From Dokdonia sinensis (GTDB lineage Bacteria; Bacteroidota; Bacteroidia; Flavobacteriales; Flavobacteriaceae): a stretch of 44,874 nt of DNA. A program made the position numbers and the translations under genes. The notes under the pieces are model-generated. The model was not told where the DNA came from, did not search any database, and worked only from the letters and a program-made list of their open reading frames with translations. This document shows positions 31,564 to 39,817 of the stretch, piece by piece (the first letter of the stretch is position 1; every line of letters begins with the position of its first letter). The DNA lies in assembly GCF_003688895.1 (NCBI RefSeq), contig NZ_REFV01000021.1:1-44874 (forward strand). The letters run 5' to 3'.

Positions 31564-32556
31564 ATGAAACAAATACTCAACAGACTTATAAATCACGACA
31601 TTCTCACAAAAGCCGAGAGTCGTGAGATTCTCGTAAATATCTCTGAGGGAAAATACAATTCTAGCCAGATAGCCTCATTCCTGACGGTATATATGATGCG
31701 TAGCATTACGGTGGAAGAACTAGAAGGTTTCCGCGATGCATTGTTGGATTTATGCCACGCCGTAGACTTTTCCGACTACAACGCTATAGACCTGTGCGGT
31801 ACGGGCGGTGATGGAAAAGACACGTTCAATATCTCTACGCTGTCCAGCTTTATAACTGCGGGAGCAGGTGTAAATGTTACTAAACACGGTAATTATGGCG
31901 TAAGTTCTGTCTCTGGAAGTAGTAATGTGATGGAGCATTTGGGGATTAAATTTAGCAACGATAAGGATTTCCTTAAGCGCTCGATGGAGGAGATCGGGAT
32001 GTGCGTGTTGCACGCTCCCCTATTCCACCCTGCGATGAAAAACGTTGCACCCATACGCCGAGAATTAGGCGTGAAAACCTTTTTTAATATGTTGGGCCCT
32101 ATGGTAAATCCTGCGTTCCCGAGCAATCAGCTCGTTGGAGTTTTTAATCTTGAGTTGGCGAGAATGTACGGTTATCTCTACCAGAAAGGAGAAAAAAACT
32201 TCACGATTCTACACGCGTTGGATGGATACGATGAGATATCACTTACAGGAGCAACAAAAGCAATTACAAATAAAACGGAGTTGATGCTCACTCCAGCAGA
32301 TTTTGGGGTGACGGGACATACACAACAAGATATTTATGGTGGAGATAGTGTTTCCGCTTCCGCGAAAATTTTTGTTGATGTCATCTCTGGCAACGGAACA
32401 GAACCACAGAATAATGTTGTTTGTGCCAATGCTGGGATGGCGATTGCGACTGTCAAAGGTCTGACGCCGAAAGAAGGATTTGAAGAGGCAAAAGAGAGTT
32501 TACAGAGTGGGAAGGCAAAAAGGAAGTTAGAGCAGTTGATTGCGTTGAGTAGATAA
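31564..32556 (+). CDS. trpD: anthranilate phosphoribosyltransferase
   Basis: 330 aa; joins anthranilate to PRPP. The diagnostic CGTGGDGKDTFNIST loop (about residue 78), KHGNYGVSSVSGSSNVMEHLGI, the anthranilate-binding APLFHPAMKNVAPIRRELG and FFNMLGPMVNPA are all present. ATG 31564 (MKQILNRLINHD) is the start; an upstream ATG at 31537 would translate the palindrome as RFRES. A second palindrome-like variant (32353-32365) encodes SASAK. Confidence 0.95.
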   Translation: MKQILNRLINHDILTKAESREILVNISEGKYNSSQIASFLTVYMMRSITVEELEGFRDALLDLCHAVDFSDYNAIDLCGTGGDGKDTFNISTLSSFITAGAGVNVTKHGNYGVSSVSGSSNVMEHLGIKFSNDKDFLKRSMEEIGMCVLHAPLFHPAMKNVAPIRRELGVKTFFNMLGPMVNPAFPSNQLVGVFNLELARMYGYLYQKGEKNFTILHALDGYDEISLTGATKAITNKTELMLTPADFGVTGHTQQDIYGGDSVSASAKIFVDVISGNGTEPQNNVVCANAGMAIATVKGLTPKEGFEEAKESLQSGKAKRKLEQLIALSR

Positions 32557-32558
32557 AA

Positions 32559-32716
32559 TCGGAGGTTTCGATACAATCCCGATAGCTATCTGGATCACTC
32601 AACCACCTTAGAGAGTGCCGATGATTATAAATTTGAAACAGTATAACAGTTTAAGGTGGTTGAGTGATTTATTTACGGAGCATAGCACAGAAAATAAATT
32701 GTATCGAAACCTCCGA
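32559..32716. repeat. 158-bp nested inverted-repeat element between trpD and trpC
   Basis: The outer arms TCGGAGGTTTCGATACAAT (32559-32577) and its perfect complement (32698-32716) enclose a second perfect inverted pair (ATCACTCAACCACCTTA, 32594-32610 and 32652-32668). There is no reading frame inside. It begins right at the trpD stop and ends 14 nt before trpC, so the trp mRNA must contain this large hairpin. The shape is that of a REP/MITE-type non-autonomous element. Confidence 0.88.
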
Positions 32717-32730
32717 ATGAAAATTGATAA

Positions 32731-33510
32731 ATGACAATATTAGATAAAATAACATCAGATAAAATAAAGGAGGTAGCTTTACGCAAAAGCCTCATTCCCC
32801 TGAGCCAATTAGAACAATCTCTTCTTTTCGGAAGACAAACGGTTTCTCTGGCGACGGCCGTAAAAAATGGCTCTGGCATCATTGCAGAACATAAACGCCG
32901 TAGCCCTAGCAAGTCGGTTATCAATCATAACCTGAGCGTTGAAGATGTGGCGCGTGGTTATGAGAAAGCAGGAGTGAGTGGGATGTCTGTTTTGACGGAC
33001 GGAAAGTATTTTGGCGGTTCGCTGGATGATTTGATTTTGGCGAGGGCTTCGGCTTCCTTTCCGCTGTTGCGCAAGGAATTTATTGTAGACGAGTACCAGA
33101 TTATCGAGGCAAAAGCTCACGGAGCAGACGCGATATTGCTGATTTCGGCTACGCTTTCGCGAAAGCAAATAGAAACATTTTCAAAATTGGCTAAAAGCTT
33201 GAATCTCGATGTACTTTGCGAATCTCATAACGAAGATGAATTGCACAAATCCGTTATGCCATCAGTAGATTTACTAGGGATAAATAATCGGAATCTAAAG
33301 ACCTTTGAAGTGAGCTTAGAAACCAGTAAAACGCTTATCAAGCAAATTCCAGATGAGTTTATAAAAGTTTCTGAAAGTGGCATTTCCTCGGTGGAAGCGA
33401 TTAAAGAATTAAGGCCTCACGGTTTTCAAGGATTTCTCATAGGCGAGAATTTTATGAAGACGGATGATCCTGGGAAGAGTGCAAAGGAGTTTATAAATGA
33501 ACTGAAATAG
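32731..33510 (+). CDS. trpC: indole-3-glycerol phosphate synthase
   Basis: 259 aa TIM barrel that closes the indole ring. Catalytic landmarks are AEHKRRSPSKSVI (Lys, the KRRSPS loop), GVSGMSVLTDGKYFGG, LRKEFIVDEYQI (catalytic Lys), GINNRNLKTFEV and SESGISSVEAI. A palindrome copy at 33152-33166 encodes TLSRKQ between the Ala-Ile-Leu-Leu-Ile-Ser strand and the following helix. It is separate from trpF, not fused as in enterobacteria. Confidence 0.96.
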   Translation: MTILDKITSDKIKEVALRKSLIPLSQLEQSLLFGRQTVSLATAVKNGSGIIAEHKRRSPSKSVINHNLSVEDVARGYEKAGVSGMSVLTDGKYFGGSLDDLILARASASFPLLRKEFIVDEYQIIEAKAHGADAILLISATLSRKQIETFSKLAKSLNLDVLCESHNEDELHKSVMPSVDLLGINNRNLKTFEVSLETSKTLIKQIPDEFIKVSESGISSVEAIKELRPHGFQGFLIGENFMKTDDPGKSAKEFINELK

Positions 33511-33528
33511 ACATCTGAAATCTATACT

Positions 33529-34224
33529 ATGAAACTCAAAATCTGCGGAATGAAATTTAACACTCAAGAAGTCGCTGTACTACAGCCAGACTATTTGGGC
33601 TTTATATTTTATGGTAAGAGCAAGCGAGATTTTGAAGGTATGGAGATTCCTGATCTGCCTGTAGGAATTAAAAAGGTAGGCGTTTTTGTAGATGCTGAGT
33701 TAGCTTTTGCGAAAGCGCAAATAGAAAAATATAAATTAGACATCGTACAATTGCACGGTGACGAGTCACCAGCTTATGTTAACGCCCTTCGGCTACGCTC
33801 AGAGCTTGGTAAACCAGACGAGGACCCGGATCCTAGTCGAAAGGTTGAAGTTCCCGCACTGAGCGGAGTCGAAGTGTGGAAAGTCTTCGGAATTAAGGAC
33901 ACTTTTGACTTCAACAGACTAAAGCCTTATGAGGGAATCGTAAACGCTTTCTTGTTTGATACAAAAGGTAAAGAAAAAGGAGGAAATGGATATACCTTTA
34001 ACTGGGAGGTTTTAATGAATTACACGTCTAAAACTCCGATGATCTTAAGCGGGGGAATAGGATTAGATGAAATTGAAAAAATAAAAGACATTCTAGCTAC
34101 GGACTTACCTATTATTGCACTCGATGTAAATAGTAAGTTTGAGAAAGAACCGGGAATGAAGGATATCAAGAATTTAGAAAAATTTAAACAAGCAATGGCG
34201 GAGATTACCCCGCTACGCTCGTAA
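33529..34224 (+). CDS. trpF: phosphoribosylanthranilate isomerase with a repeat-encoded insertion
   Basis: 231 aa; Amadori rearrangement of phosphoribosylanthranilate. The barrel motifs KICGMKF (catalytic Cys), [23 protein letters not shown] and LSGGIGL are intact. Between [12 protein letters not shown] and VWKVFGIKD there are about 30 residues not expected in the family (normal length near 205). They are encoded by a 90-nt stretch (33785-33874) whose ends are inverted repeats. The insertion is in frame and contains no stop. A palindrome-like stretch at 33703-33717 encodes AFAKAQ. Confidence 0.93.
   Translation: MKLKICGMKFNTQEVAVLQPDYLGFIFYGKSKRDFEGMEIPDLPVGIKKVGVFVDAELAFAKAQIEKYKLDIVQLHGDESPAYVNALRLRSELGKPDEDPDPSRKVEVPALSGVEVWKVFGIKDTFDFNRLKPYEGIVNAFLFDTKGKEKGGNGYTFNWEVLMNYTSKTPMILSGGIGLDEIEKIKDILATDLPIIALDVNSKFEKEPGMKDIKNLEKFKQAMAEITPLRS
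33785..33874. repeat. in-frame repeat insertion within trpF
   Basis: The arms CTTCGGCTACGCTCAGAGC (33787-33805) and GCACTGAGCGGAGTCGAAG (33856-33874) are imperfect inverted repeats. The same arm sequence occurs between genes at 38042-38063 and 16010-16030. The 90-nt length keeps the frame. Confidence 0.75.
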
Positions 34225-34234
34225 TATTATTGCT

Positions 34235-35437
34235 ATGAATACACTAGAAAGAGAGACAAGCTATCAAGCCGATGAAAGAGGCTATTACGGAGATTTTGGC
34301 GGAGCATTCATTCCAGAAATGCTTTACCCAAATGTGGAAGAACTCCGCTCGCAATATATTCAGATTATGGAGGAGCCTTCTTTTCAGGAAGAGTTCCATC
34401 AGTTATTGAAGGATTATGTGGGGCGACCTACTCCGCTTTACTATGCAGAGCGTTTCAGTAAAAAATATGGCGCTAAAGTTTATCTAAAACGAGAAGATTT
34501 GTGTCACACGGGTGCTCATAAAGTAAATAATACTATCGGGCAAATCTTGATGGCACAGCGATTAGGGAAAACCAGAATCATCGCCGAAACTGGTGCAGGA
34601 CAACACGGTGTTGCTACTGCAACGGTTTGCGCATTAATGGGACTTGAGTGCATCGTGTATATGGGGGCGATAGACATTGAGCGTCAAGCGCCTAATGTTG
34701 CCCGAATGAAAATGCTGGGCGCAACGGTCAAGCCAGCAGAGTCTGGAAGTAAGACCCTAAAGGATGCGACTAACGAGGCCATACGCGACTGGATCAACAA
34801 TCCCGTAGATACTCATTATATCATAGGTTCCGTGGTAGGACCTCATCCATATCCAGATATGGTAGCACGTTTTCAGGCGGTTATTTCTAAAGAAACCAAA
34901 GCACAGCTTCTAGAAAAAGAAGGTAGAGAAAATCCTGATTATGTGGTCGCCTGCGTGGGTGGCGGTAGCAATGCGGCTGGACTGTACTATCACTATCTCG
35001 ACCAGCCAGAAGTAGGCATCATCGCTGTAGAAGCTGCAGGAAAGGGAATAGACTCTGGAGAGAGCGCGGCAACATCTGCACTAGGCCGTGAGGGAATTAT
35101 ACACGGAAGCAAAACATTATTAATGCAAACCGATGATGGGCAGATTACAGAACCCTACTCTATTTCGGCGGGGCTGGACTACCCTGGTGTTGGCCCCATG
35201 CACGCACATTTGTTCCGCTCTGGTCGTGGTGAATTTATTTCGGTTACAGATGACGCTGCGATGCAAGCTGGATTGCAACTTAGCAAACTGGAAGGGATCA
35301 TTCCAGCTATCGAGACCAGTCACGCCCTCGCCATTTTTGAAACCCGCAAGTTTAAGGAAGATGACGTTGTAGTGATTAATCTTTCTGGGCGCGGGGATAA
35401 GGATTTGAATACGTATATCGAGTACTTTGGGCTTTAA
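34235..35437 (+). CDS. trpB: tryptophan synthase beta subunit
   Basis: 400 aa PLP enzyme joining indole and serine. The PLP lysine is in [15 protein letters not shown]. Also present are [20 protein letters not shown], the phosphate-binding [31 protein letters not shown] and SHALAIFET near the end. It lies 10 nt after trpF. The TrpA partner gene is displaced about 380 bp downstream by an inserted GIY-YIG element. Confidence 0.97.
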   Translation: MNTLERETSYQADERGYYGDFGGAFIPEMLYPNVEELRSQYIQIMEEPSFQEEFHQLLKDYVGRPTPLYYAERFSKKYGAKVYLKREDLCHTGAHKVNNTIGQILMAQRLGKTRIIAETGAGQHGVATATVCALMGLECIVYMGAIDIERQAPNVARMKMLGATVKPAESGSKTLKDATNEAIRDWINNPVDTHYIIGSVVGPHPYPDMVARFQAVISKETKAQLLEKEGRENPDYVVACVGGGSNAAGLYYHYLDQPEVGIIAVEAAGKGIDSGESAATSALGREGIIHGSKTLLMQTDDGQITEPYSISAGLDYPGVGPMHAHLFRSGRGEFISVTDDAAMQAGLQLSKLEGIIPAIETSHALAIFETRKFKEDDVVVINLSGRGDKDLNTYIEYFGL

Positions 35438-35478
35438 TTAAACCTCCGCGAAGGCGGTGGTCTCATCGAGTTATAACG
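35438..35478. repeat. left inverted repeat of the GIY-YIG element
   Basis: It carries CTCCGCGAAGGCGG (35444-35457) plus flanking TTAAA and GGTCTCATC stretches. These match, inverted and with a few changes, the right flank at 35784-35818. Confidence 0.75.
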
Positions 35479-35480
35479 AT

Positions 35481-35765
35481 ATGACATACTACACCTACAT
35501 TCTAACTAATAAATACAATAAGGTTATTTATGTAGGTTTCACAAACGATCTCAAAAAACGTATCCTAGAACATAAAAACAAAAAGTACAAAAACAGTTTT
35601 TCTGGTAAATACAATGTAGACAAGTTAGTTTACTTTGAATCCCATAAGACTGCACAAGCAGCTCGTAAAAGAGAAATTCTTATTAAGAATTGGAATAGAG
35701 AATGGAAAAATAATTTAGTTAATGATATGAATCCAGATTGGAATGATTTGGGTTGGATGTTATAA
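35481..35765 (+). CDS. small GIY-YIG nuclease family protein
   Basis: 94 aa, one domain. It has YTYILTNKYNKVIYVGFT (the GIY and YIG strands), the catalytic-Arg helix LKKRILEHK, and VYFESHKTAQAARKRE carrying the Glu that would bind metal. It is the size of UvrC-N/YhbQ-type stand-alone domains. An earlier in-frame ATG at 35457 lies in the flanking repeat, so ATG 35481 is chosen. It is inserted between trpB and trpA and flanked by inverted repeats, as expected for a mobile or repeat-associated nuclease. It has no link to tryptophan synthesis. Confidence 0.85.
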   Translation: MTYYTYILTNKYNKVIYVGFTNDLKKRILEHKNKKYKNSFSGKYNVDKLVYFESHKTAQAARKREILIKNWNREWKNNLVNDMNPDWNDLGWML

Positions 35766-35783
35766 TATTACTAATTGCTAGGG

Positions 35784-35818
35784 TGGACGAGATCTCCGCC
35801 TTCGCGGAGATTAAATTA
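35784..35818. repeat. right inverted repeat of the GIY-YIG element
   Basis: CCGCCTTCGCGGAG (35796-35809), with GACGAGATC before and TTAAAT after, is the inverted counterpart of the left flank. It ends 2 nt before the trpA ATG. Confidence 0.75.
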
Positions 35819-35820
35819 AA

Positions 35821-36585
35821 ATGAATAGAATAAACCAAAAATTAAGCGAAGACAAAAAAATGTTATCGTTATACTTCACAGCGGGCTATCCAGCCATAAA
35901 TGACACCGTTTCCATACTTACTCAATTGCAAGAAAGTGGCGTGGATATGGTAGAAATAGGACTCCCCTTTTCTGACCCGCTGGCAGATGGGCCTACCATC
36001 CAGGAGAGCAGTACGGCTGCACTTAAAAACGGAATGACGACACAACTGCTTTTTGATCAGTTGAAAGATATTCGGAATACCATTCACATTCCACTTATTG
36101 TGATGGGGTATTTCAATCCTATGTTACAATATGGGGTTGAAAAGTTCTGTGCGCAATGTCAAGAGGTAGGTATAGATGGCATCATAATGCCAGACCTCCC
36201 ACTCGCCGAATACGAAGCGGAGTACAAAGCCATTTTTGAAAATTACGGCTTGATTAATATTTTCCTAATCACACCACAAACTACGGATGACCGCATTAAA
36301 CAAATAGATGCTGCCAGCGATGGTTTTATCTATATGGTAAGCAGCGCAAGTACAACTGGTAATATTTCAGGCTTTGGGAATATACAGTCAGATTACTTTA
36401 AACGCATTGCCGCAATGAATCTTAACAATCCTCAAGTTGTAGGTTTTGGGATTAAGGATAGTGAGACGTTTATCGCTGCTACTGAGTATCAAAAGGGAGC
36501 TATTATAGGTAGCGCTTTTATTAAGCATATCACAGAAAATGGGGCGGATAGTGTTGCCGATTTTGTTAAAACCATTAGAAAATAA
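35821..36585 (+). CDS. trpA: tryptophan synthase alpha subunit
   Basis: 254 aa TIM barrel that releases indole from indole-glycerol phosphate. The catalytic Glu is in MVEIGLPFSDPLADGP and the catalytic Asp in IIMPDLPLAEY. The phosphate-binding loops are YMVSSASTTGNISG and GFGIKD. Last pathway gene of the operon. Confidence 0.97.
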   Translation: MNRINQKLSEDKKMLSLYFTAGYPAINDTVSILTQLQESGVDMVEIGLPFSDPLADGPTIQESSTAALKNGMTTQLLFDQLKDIRNTIHIPLIVMGYFNPMLQYGVEKFCAQCQEVGIDGIIMPDLPLAEYEAEYKAIFENYGLINIFLITPQTTDDRIKQIDAASDGFIYMVSSASTTGNISGFGNIQSDYFKRIAAMNLNNPQVVGFGIKDSETFIAATEYQKGAIIGSAFIKHITENGADSVADFVKTIRK

Positions 36586-36588
36586 CCA

Positions 36589-37104
36589 TTGGTAGCATTT
36601 CTAGCAACACTTGCCACAACAGTCATTACCGCAGTTCTCGTTTGGTATTTTTCTAAATACAAAAACGAGGTTGTACATAAAACCCTGAACGGAGCTATCG
36701 TTTATAGAATGAACAAGGCGCCCTTATATTTTTTTATAGGCTTTGGAGTTGTAGGGATGTTCCTTTGTTTTGTTGCTTTCTTGAGAATCACGGATAAAGG
36801 TGAAATGACCGACCTTATCATAGGTTTAGTATTTACATTTTTTCTGTCATTTGTAATCTTTTGTAGTTATAGCTTTGATAAACACAAAACGATAATTAGA
36901 GAAGGCTCCATAGAGGTGATTTCCTATTTTGGAAAATCAAATGTGATTTCGTGGAACGCCATTGAAAAAATAAAATTTAATGCTTCAATAGGAGAACTTA
37001 TCATATCTTCAGATAAAAAGCAAAAAGTAAAAATTAATTATTTTACCGTCGGTTTTAACATCATTGTAAATACCATTCAAGAAAAAACTGGGCTAAATAT
37101 TTAA
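36589..37104 (+). CDS. membrane protein with PH-like C-terminal domain
   Basis: 171 aa starting with TTG 3 nt after the trpA stop. It has one transmembrane helix at residues 2-19 and two more at about 47-67 and 74-98. A beta-rich domain follows (REGSIEVISYFGKSNVISWNAIEKIKF, GELIISSDKKQKVKI, ending NTIQEKTGLNI) that looks like the bacterial PH-like domain (bPH) often found after membrane helices. The function is unknown. It is probably read through from the trp operon. Confidence 0.6.
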   Translation: MVAFLATLATTVITAVLVWYFSKYKNEVVHKTLNGAIVYRMNKAPLYFFIGFGVVGMFLCFVAFLRITDKGEMTDLIIGLVFTFFLSFVIFCSYSFDKHKTIIREGSIEVISYFGKSNVISWNAIEKIKFNASIGELIISSDKKQKVKINYFTVGFNIIVNTIQEKTGLNI

Positions 37105-37184
37105 AGGTAGTTTGATAGGTTAGTCCTGATGTATCACTCATTATAAAGTTATCACTTTACCGAAAATAATCACAAGCCTATCCC

Positions 37185-37290
37185 CTCGCCCCGATTGTAG
37201 TGAAAATCCCGCAATAAAGCGATAGCGAAATGAGAGCTTGTACCGAATATACTTCGGGAAATTGAAGCGGAAAGCGGGAAATTGCTCCTG
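37185..37290. other. possibly structured non-coding stretch
   Basis: The 280-bp gap after the PH-like gene contains CCCGC (37208-37212) complementary to GCGGG (37274-37278), enclosing the hairpin CCGAA-TATAC-TTCGG (37243-37257). The base composition is much richer in G and C than the rest of the gap. No reading frame is convincing. It may be a structured RNA or a degenerate repeat. Confidence 0.35.
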
Positions 37291-37384
37291 CTGAAAATAC
37301 TTTAACCCAAAACTAACATTGCCTTAAGAGCAATTAACACCTTGTAATTCTATCTTTATATGAATTTAAAAAAGAAGAAAGACT

Positions 37385-37513
37385 ATGGAACGTAAATTTG
37401 AAAGTAAAGTAGAACAGAAAAATCCAACAAACCCAACTGGAAACACGAATCAAAAAACCAACAAATTTGATATCGACGAAAAAACAATTAAGGACCAACA
37501 GAATAAAAAGTAG
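37385..37513 (+). CDS. small hydrophilic protein of 42 residues
   Basis: The short frame MERKFESKVEQKNPTNPTGN... ends in KDQQNKK. It has a purine-rich ribosome-binding stretch (AAGAAGAAAG) just upstream and a terminator 25 nt downstream. It is strongly charged, Asn/Lys-rich and probably disordered. Coding is inferred from these signals and from codon content; no family is recognised. Confidence 0.5.
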   Translation: MERKFESKVEQKNPTNPTGNTNQKTNKFDIDEKTIKDQQNKK

Positions 37514-37536
37514 GCTTGATTGTAATAAGAATAAAA

Positions 37537-37563
37537 AAAATCGCTCTCTCGAGCGATTTTTTT
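37537..37563. terminator. bidirectional terminator between the small ORF and coaD
   Basis: AAAATCGCTC-TCTC-GAGCGATTTT with A and T runs on both sides. It ends on the coaD stop codon. Confidence 0.88.
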
Positions 37564-38020
37564 ACTTTTCTACGCGAACTGCTTCTGGCACAAGCTCCGT
37601 ATAATCACCGCCGTGACGTATCACATCACGTACGATGCTGGAAGAAATATAACTCTTTCCTGAGCTGGTTAGGAGGAAAACAGTTTCAATCCCGGAAAGC
37701 TTTCGATTAGTATGTGCAATGGCTTTTTCAAATTCAAAATCGGCGGGATTTCTTAGGCCTCTTAGGATGTATTCGGCCTGTTGTTCCTTACAGAAGTCAA
37801 TCGTTAAGCCTTGATACGTCATAACCGTGATGCGCTTCTCCCCCGCAAATGAATCTTCAAGAAACTTCTTGCGTTGCTCGAGAGAGAACATATATTTTTT
37901 GGTGGAGTTCACTCCTATGGCAAGAATCACCTCATCAAAAAGTGTAAGACCACGCTCTATAATATCATAGTGTCCTAATGTAATGGGGTCAAAAGACCCT
38001 GGGAATACTGCTCTTCTCAT
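37562..38020 (-). CDS. coaD: pantetheine-phosphate adenylyltransferase
   Basis: 152 aa nucleotidyltransferase for the fourth step of coenzyme A synthesis. It has FPGSFDPITLGHYDII (nucleotide-binding H/TxGH type), LRGLRNPADFEFEKAIAHTNRKL and SSGKSYISSSIVRDVIRHGGD. The length is normal. It follows ddl on the same strand with a 66-nt gap that holds a repeat. Confidence 0.96.
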   Translation of the reverse strand: MRRAVFPGSFDPITLGHYDIIERGLTLFDEVILAIGVNSTKKYMFSLEQRKKFLEDSFAGEKRITVMTYQGLTIDFCKEQQAEYILRGLRNPADFEFEKAIAHTNRKLSGIETVFLLTSSGKSYISSSIVRDVIRHGGDYTELVPEAVRVEK

Positions 38021-38041
38021 AATATTTTTTTTGTCATTTCC

Positions 38042-38063
38042 GCACTTCGGCTACGCTCAGTGC
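38042..38063. repeat. dispersed repeat GCACTTCGGCTACGCTCAGTGC
   Basis: The ends GCACT/AGTGC are complementary and the core TTCGGCTACGCTCAG is the same as the left arm of the trpF insertion. It lies between ddl and coaD. Confidence 0.75.
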
Positions 38064-38086
38064 AAGCTCGGGCGAGAATCTTACTA

Positions 38087-39106
38087 TTAATTTCCTAATC
38101 GCTTCATGCAATCTTCAACCGCCTGCCCTAAAACTTGGGTAAGTGTTTGTCCAGATGCTTTTATCTGTCTCGGTATAATACTTTCTTTTGACAATCCAGG
38201 GTTTGTATTCACCTCAACAAAATGGGGTTTCCCTTTGTGAAAGATAAAGTCGATCCTACAAATACCCTTGAGATTCATTATTTCATAAATTCCGCTAGTG
38301 AGCGACTGTACGGCTTGCGTATCTTCATCACTTAGTCTTGCGGGTACAATTTCTTGTGATTTTCCAGAATATTTTGCGGTGAGGTCAAAGAAATCTCCGT
38401 CCGGAACAATTTCGCATACAGGCAAAACCTTAGTTCCATCTCCAAAATTAAAAACTCCCACAGATACTTCAGTACCGCTTAGGAATGATTCTATGAGCAC
38501 TTCACTGTCTTCTGCAAATGCTTTATTTAGTGCGTCCTCGAGGTCACCCTCCTTGTATACTTTGCTCACACCGTAACTGGACCCGGCACGGTTAGGTTTT
38601 ACAAAACAGGGATAACCGATGTTTACAGCCACACCATTTTTAAATTCCATCGTTATATCATCTCCTTCATTAACATAGACAGATGATGCCATAGGCACGC
38701 CATACGATTTTAACACACTGAGGGTATCCTTTTTATTAAAGGTAAGTGCACTCTCGTAAAAGTTACAACTCGTTTGGGGAATGCCCAAAAGTTCAAGATA
38801 AGCTTGCAGTTTACCATCTTCTCCCGGTGTCCCGTGTATGGTGTTGTAGCAGGCAGAGAAAGTCACTCTTTTCGCGCCCGCCTGTCCGGCCGGCAGGAAA
38901 GCGTCCTTAAAACTAAAGTCACTTTTATCTATTTCAAACTCCTGACCGTCGACCACGGCAAACCAGCCCCGTTTTAAAATATGAACGGGATAGACATTGT
39001 ATAGATCATCGTTCAGTGATTGTACGACGGTGGCGCCACTTTGGAGCGAGATTTCGAATTCGCTACTGTAGCCACCCATTAAAACGGCAATATTCTTTTT
39101 GTGCAC
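38087..39106 (-). CDS. ddl: D-alanine--D-alanine ligase
   Basis: 339 aa ATP-grasp enzyme making the D-Ala-D-Ala dipeptide for peptidoglycan. It has VLMGGYSSEFEISLQSG, the HGTPGEDGKLQAYLEL substrate loop, the FVKPNRAGSSYGVSKV ATP-binding strand, RIDFIFHKG and FVEVNTNPGLSKESI. A seven-residue stretch, LPAGQAG (about residue 70), interrupts an otherwise expected DAFAKRV. It is encoded by a GC-rich palindrome that split a copy of the common 16-bp palindrome. It is transcribed divergently from the PASTA/rluD genes and upstream of coaD. Confidence 0.95.
   Translation of the reverse strand: MHKKNIAVLMGGYSSEFEISLQSGATVVQSLNDDLYNVYPVHILKRGWFAVVDGQEFEIDKSDFSFKDAFLPAGQAGAKRVTFSACYNTIHGTPGEDGKLQAYLELLGIPQTSCNFYESALTFNKKDTLSVLKSYGVPMASSVYVNEGDDITMEFKNGVAVNIGYPCFVKPNRAGSSYGVSKVYKEGDLEDALNKAFAEDSEVLIESFLSGTEVSVGVFNFGDGTKVLPVCEIVPDGDFFDLTAKYSGKSQEIVPARLSDEDTQAVQSLTSGIYEIMNLKGICRIDFIFHKGKPHFVEVNTNPGLSKESIIPRQIKASGQTLTQVLGQAVEDCMKRLGN
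38868..38903. repeat. GC-rich palindrome nested in the common palindrome, inside ddl
   Basis: CTTTTCGCG and AAAGCG (38898-38903) are separated by 21 nt (38877-38897) containing CCTGTCCGGCCGGCAGG. The insert keeps the ddl frame, adding seven codons. Confidence 0.85.
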
Positions 39107-39187
39107 TTTCGTGAAAATTTATACAGCCCAAAACAAATGGACTGGCATTACGTTAAGGTAAAAATAGGGGTTTCTTTTAATATCCTA

Positions 39188-39195
39188 TATCTTTG
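39188..39195 (+). promoter_or_regulatory. putative -7 box of the PASTA-rluD operon
   Basis: TATCTTTG matches TAnnTTTG, 22 nt before the PASTA-protein ATG at 39218. This supports that start over earlier in-frame codons. Confidence 0.5.
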
Positions 39196-39217
39196 TAACA
39201 CTAACCACTATCTATTT

Positions 39218-39817
39218 ATGAGTATTATCAAATTCATTTTTAGCAAGACATTTGTCAAACAACTTGTACTTGCGTTTATATTCCTTATTCTATTAATTTT
39301 TCTTGTAAAATGGTGGCTGGGAAGCACTACAAACCACGATGAGCGTATTGCGGTACCAAACATCAAAGGGATGACACTAGACCTTGTAGATCAAGAACTA
39401 AGCAATGTAGATCTGCGTTATTTCATCATAGACAGCGCAAATTATAATCCAAATTATCCTAAATATTCTGTAATAGAGCAAGACCCAGAAGCGGGAAAGT
39501 TTGTAAAGGAAAATAGACAGATCTATCTGGTACTCAATCCGTCAGGATTTAGAAAAATTACAGTTCCCGAGAACTTGATAGGACGCACAAGGCGCCAAGT
39601 AGAACCGACACTCAAGGCGTTAGGCTTTGAAGTGGGTACGATTACCTATATAGATCACATAGGTGAAGATGAAGTACGTGGCTTGCGCCACAAAGGAAAA
39701 TCTGTAAGTCCTGGCGATAGACTAGAGAAAACATCTGTCATTGACCTTGTGTTAGGAAATGGAAAAGGGAGCTACCGCGACGCTTTTAACGATGATAATG
39801 ATGACACCGATGGATGA
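39218..39817 (+). CDS. membrane-anchored PASTA domain protein
   Basis: 199 aa. It has a short cytoplasmic N-terminus, one transmembrane helix (about residues 15-34) and two PASTA domains outside the cytoplasmic membrane (starting at VPNIKGMTLDLV and VPENLIGRTRRQV). An acidic tail follows. PASTA modules bind peptidoglycan fragments, mostly in serine/threonine kinases and penicillin-binding proteins; here there is no kinase or transpeptidase domain. Next to ddl, a cell-wall sensing role is plausible. The end overlaps the rluD start by 8 nt. Confidence 0.87.
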   Translation: MSIIKFIFSKTFVKQLVLAFIFLILLIFLVKWWLGSTTNHDERIAVPNIKGMTLDLVDQELSNVDLRYFIIDSANYNPNYPKYSVIEQDPEAGKFVKENRQIYLVLNPSGFRKITVPENLIGRTRRQVEPTLKALGFEVGTITYIDHIGEDEVRGLRHKGKSVSPGDRLEKTSVIDLVLGNGKGSYRDAFNDDNDDTDG

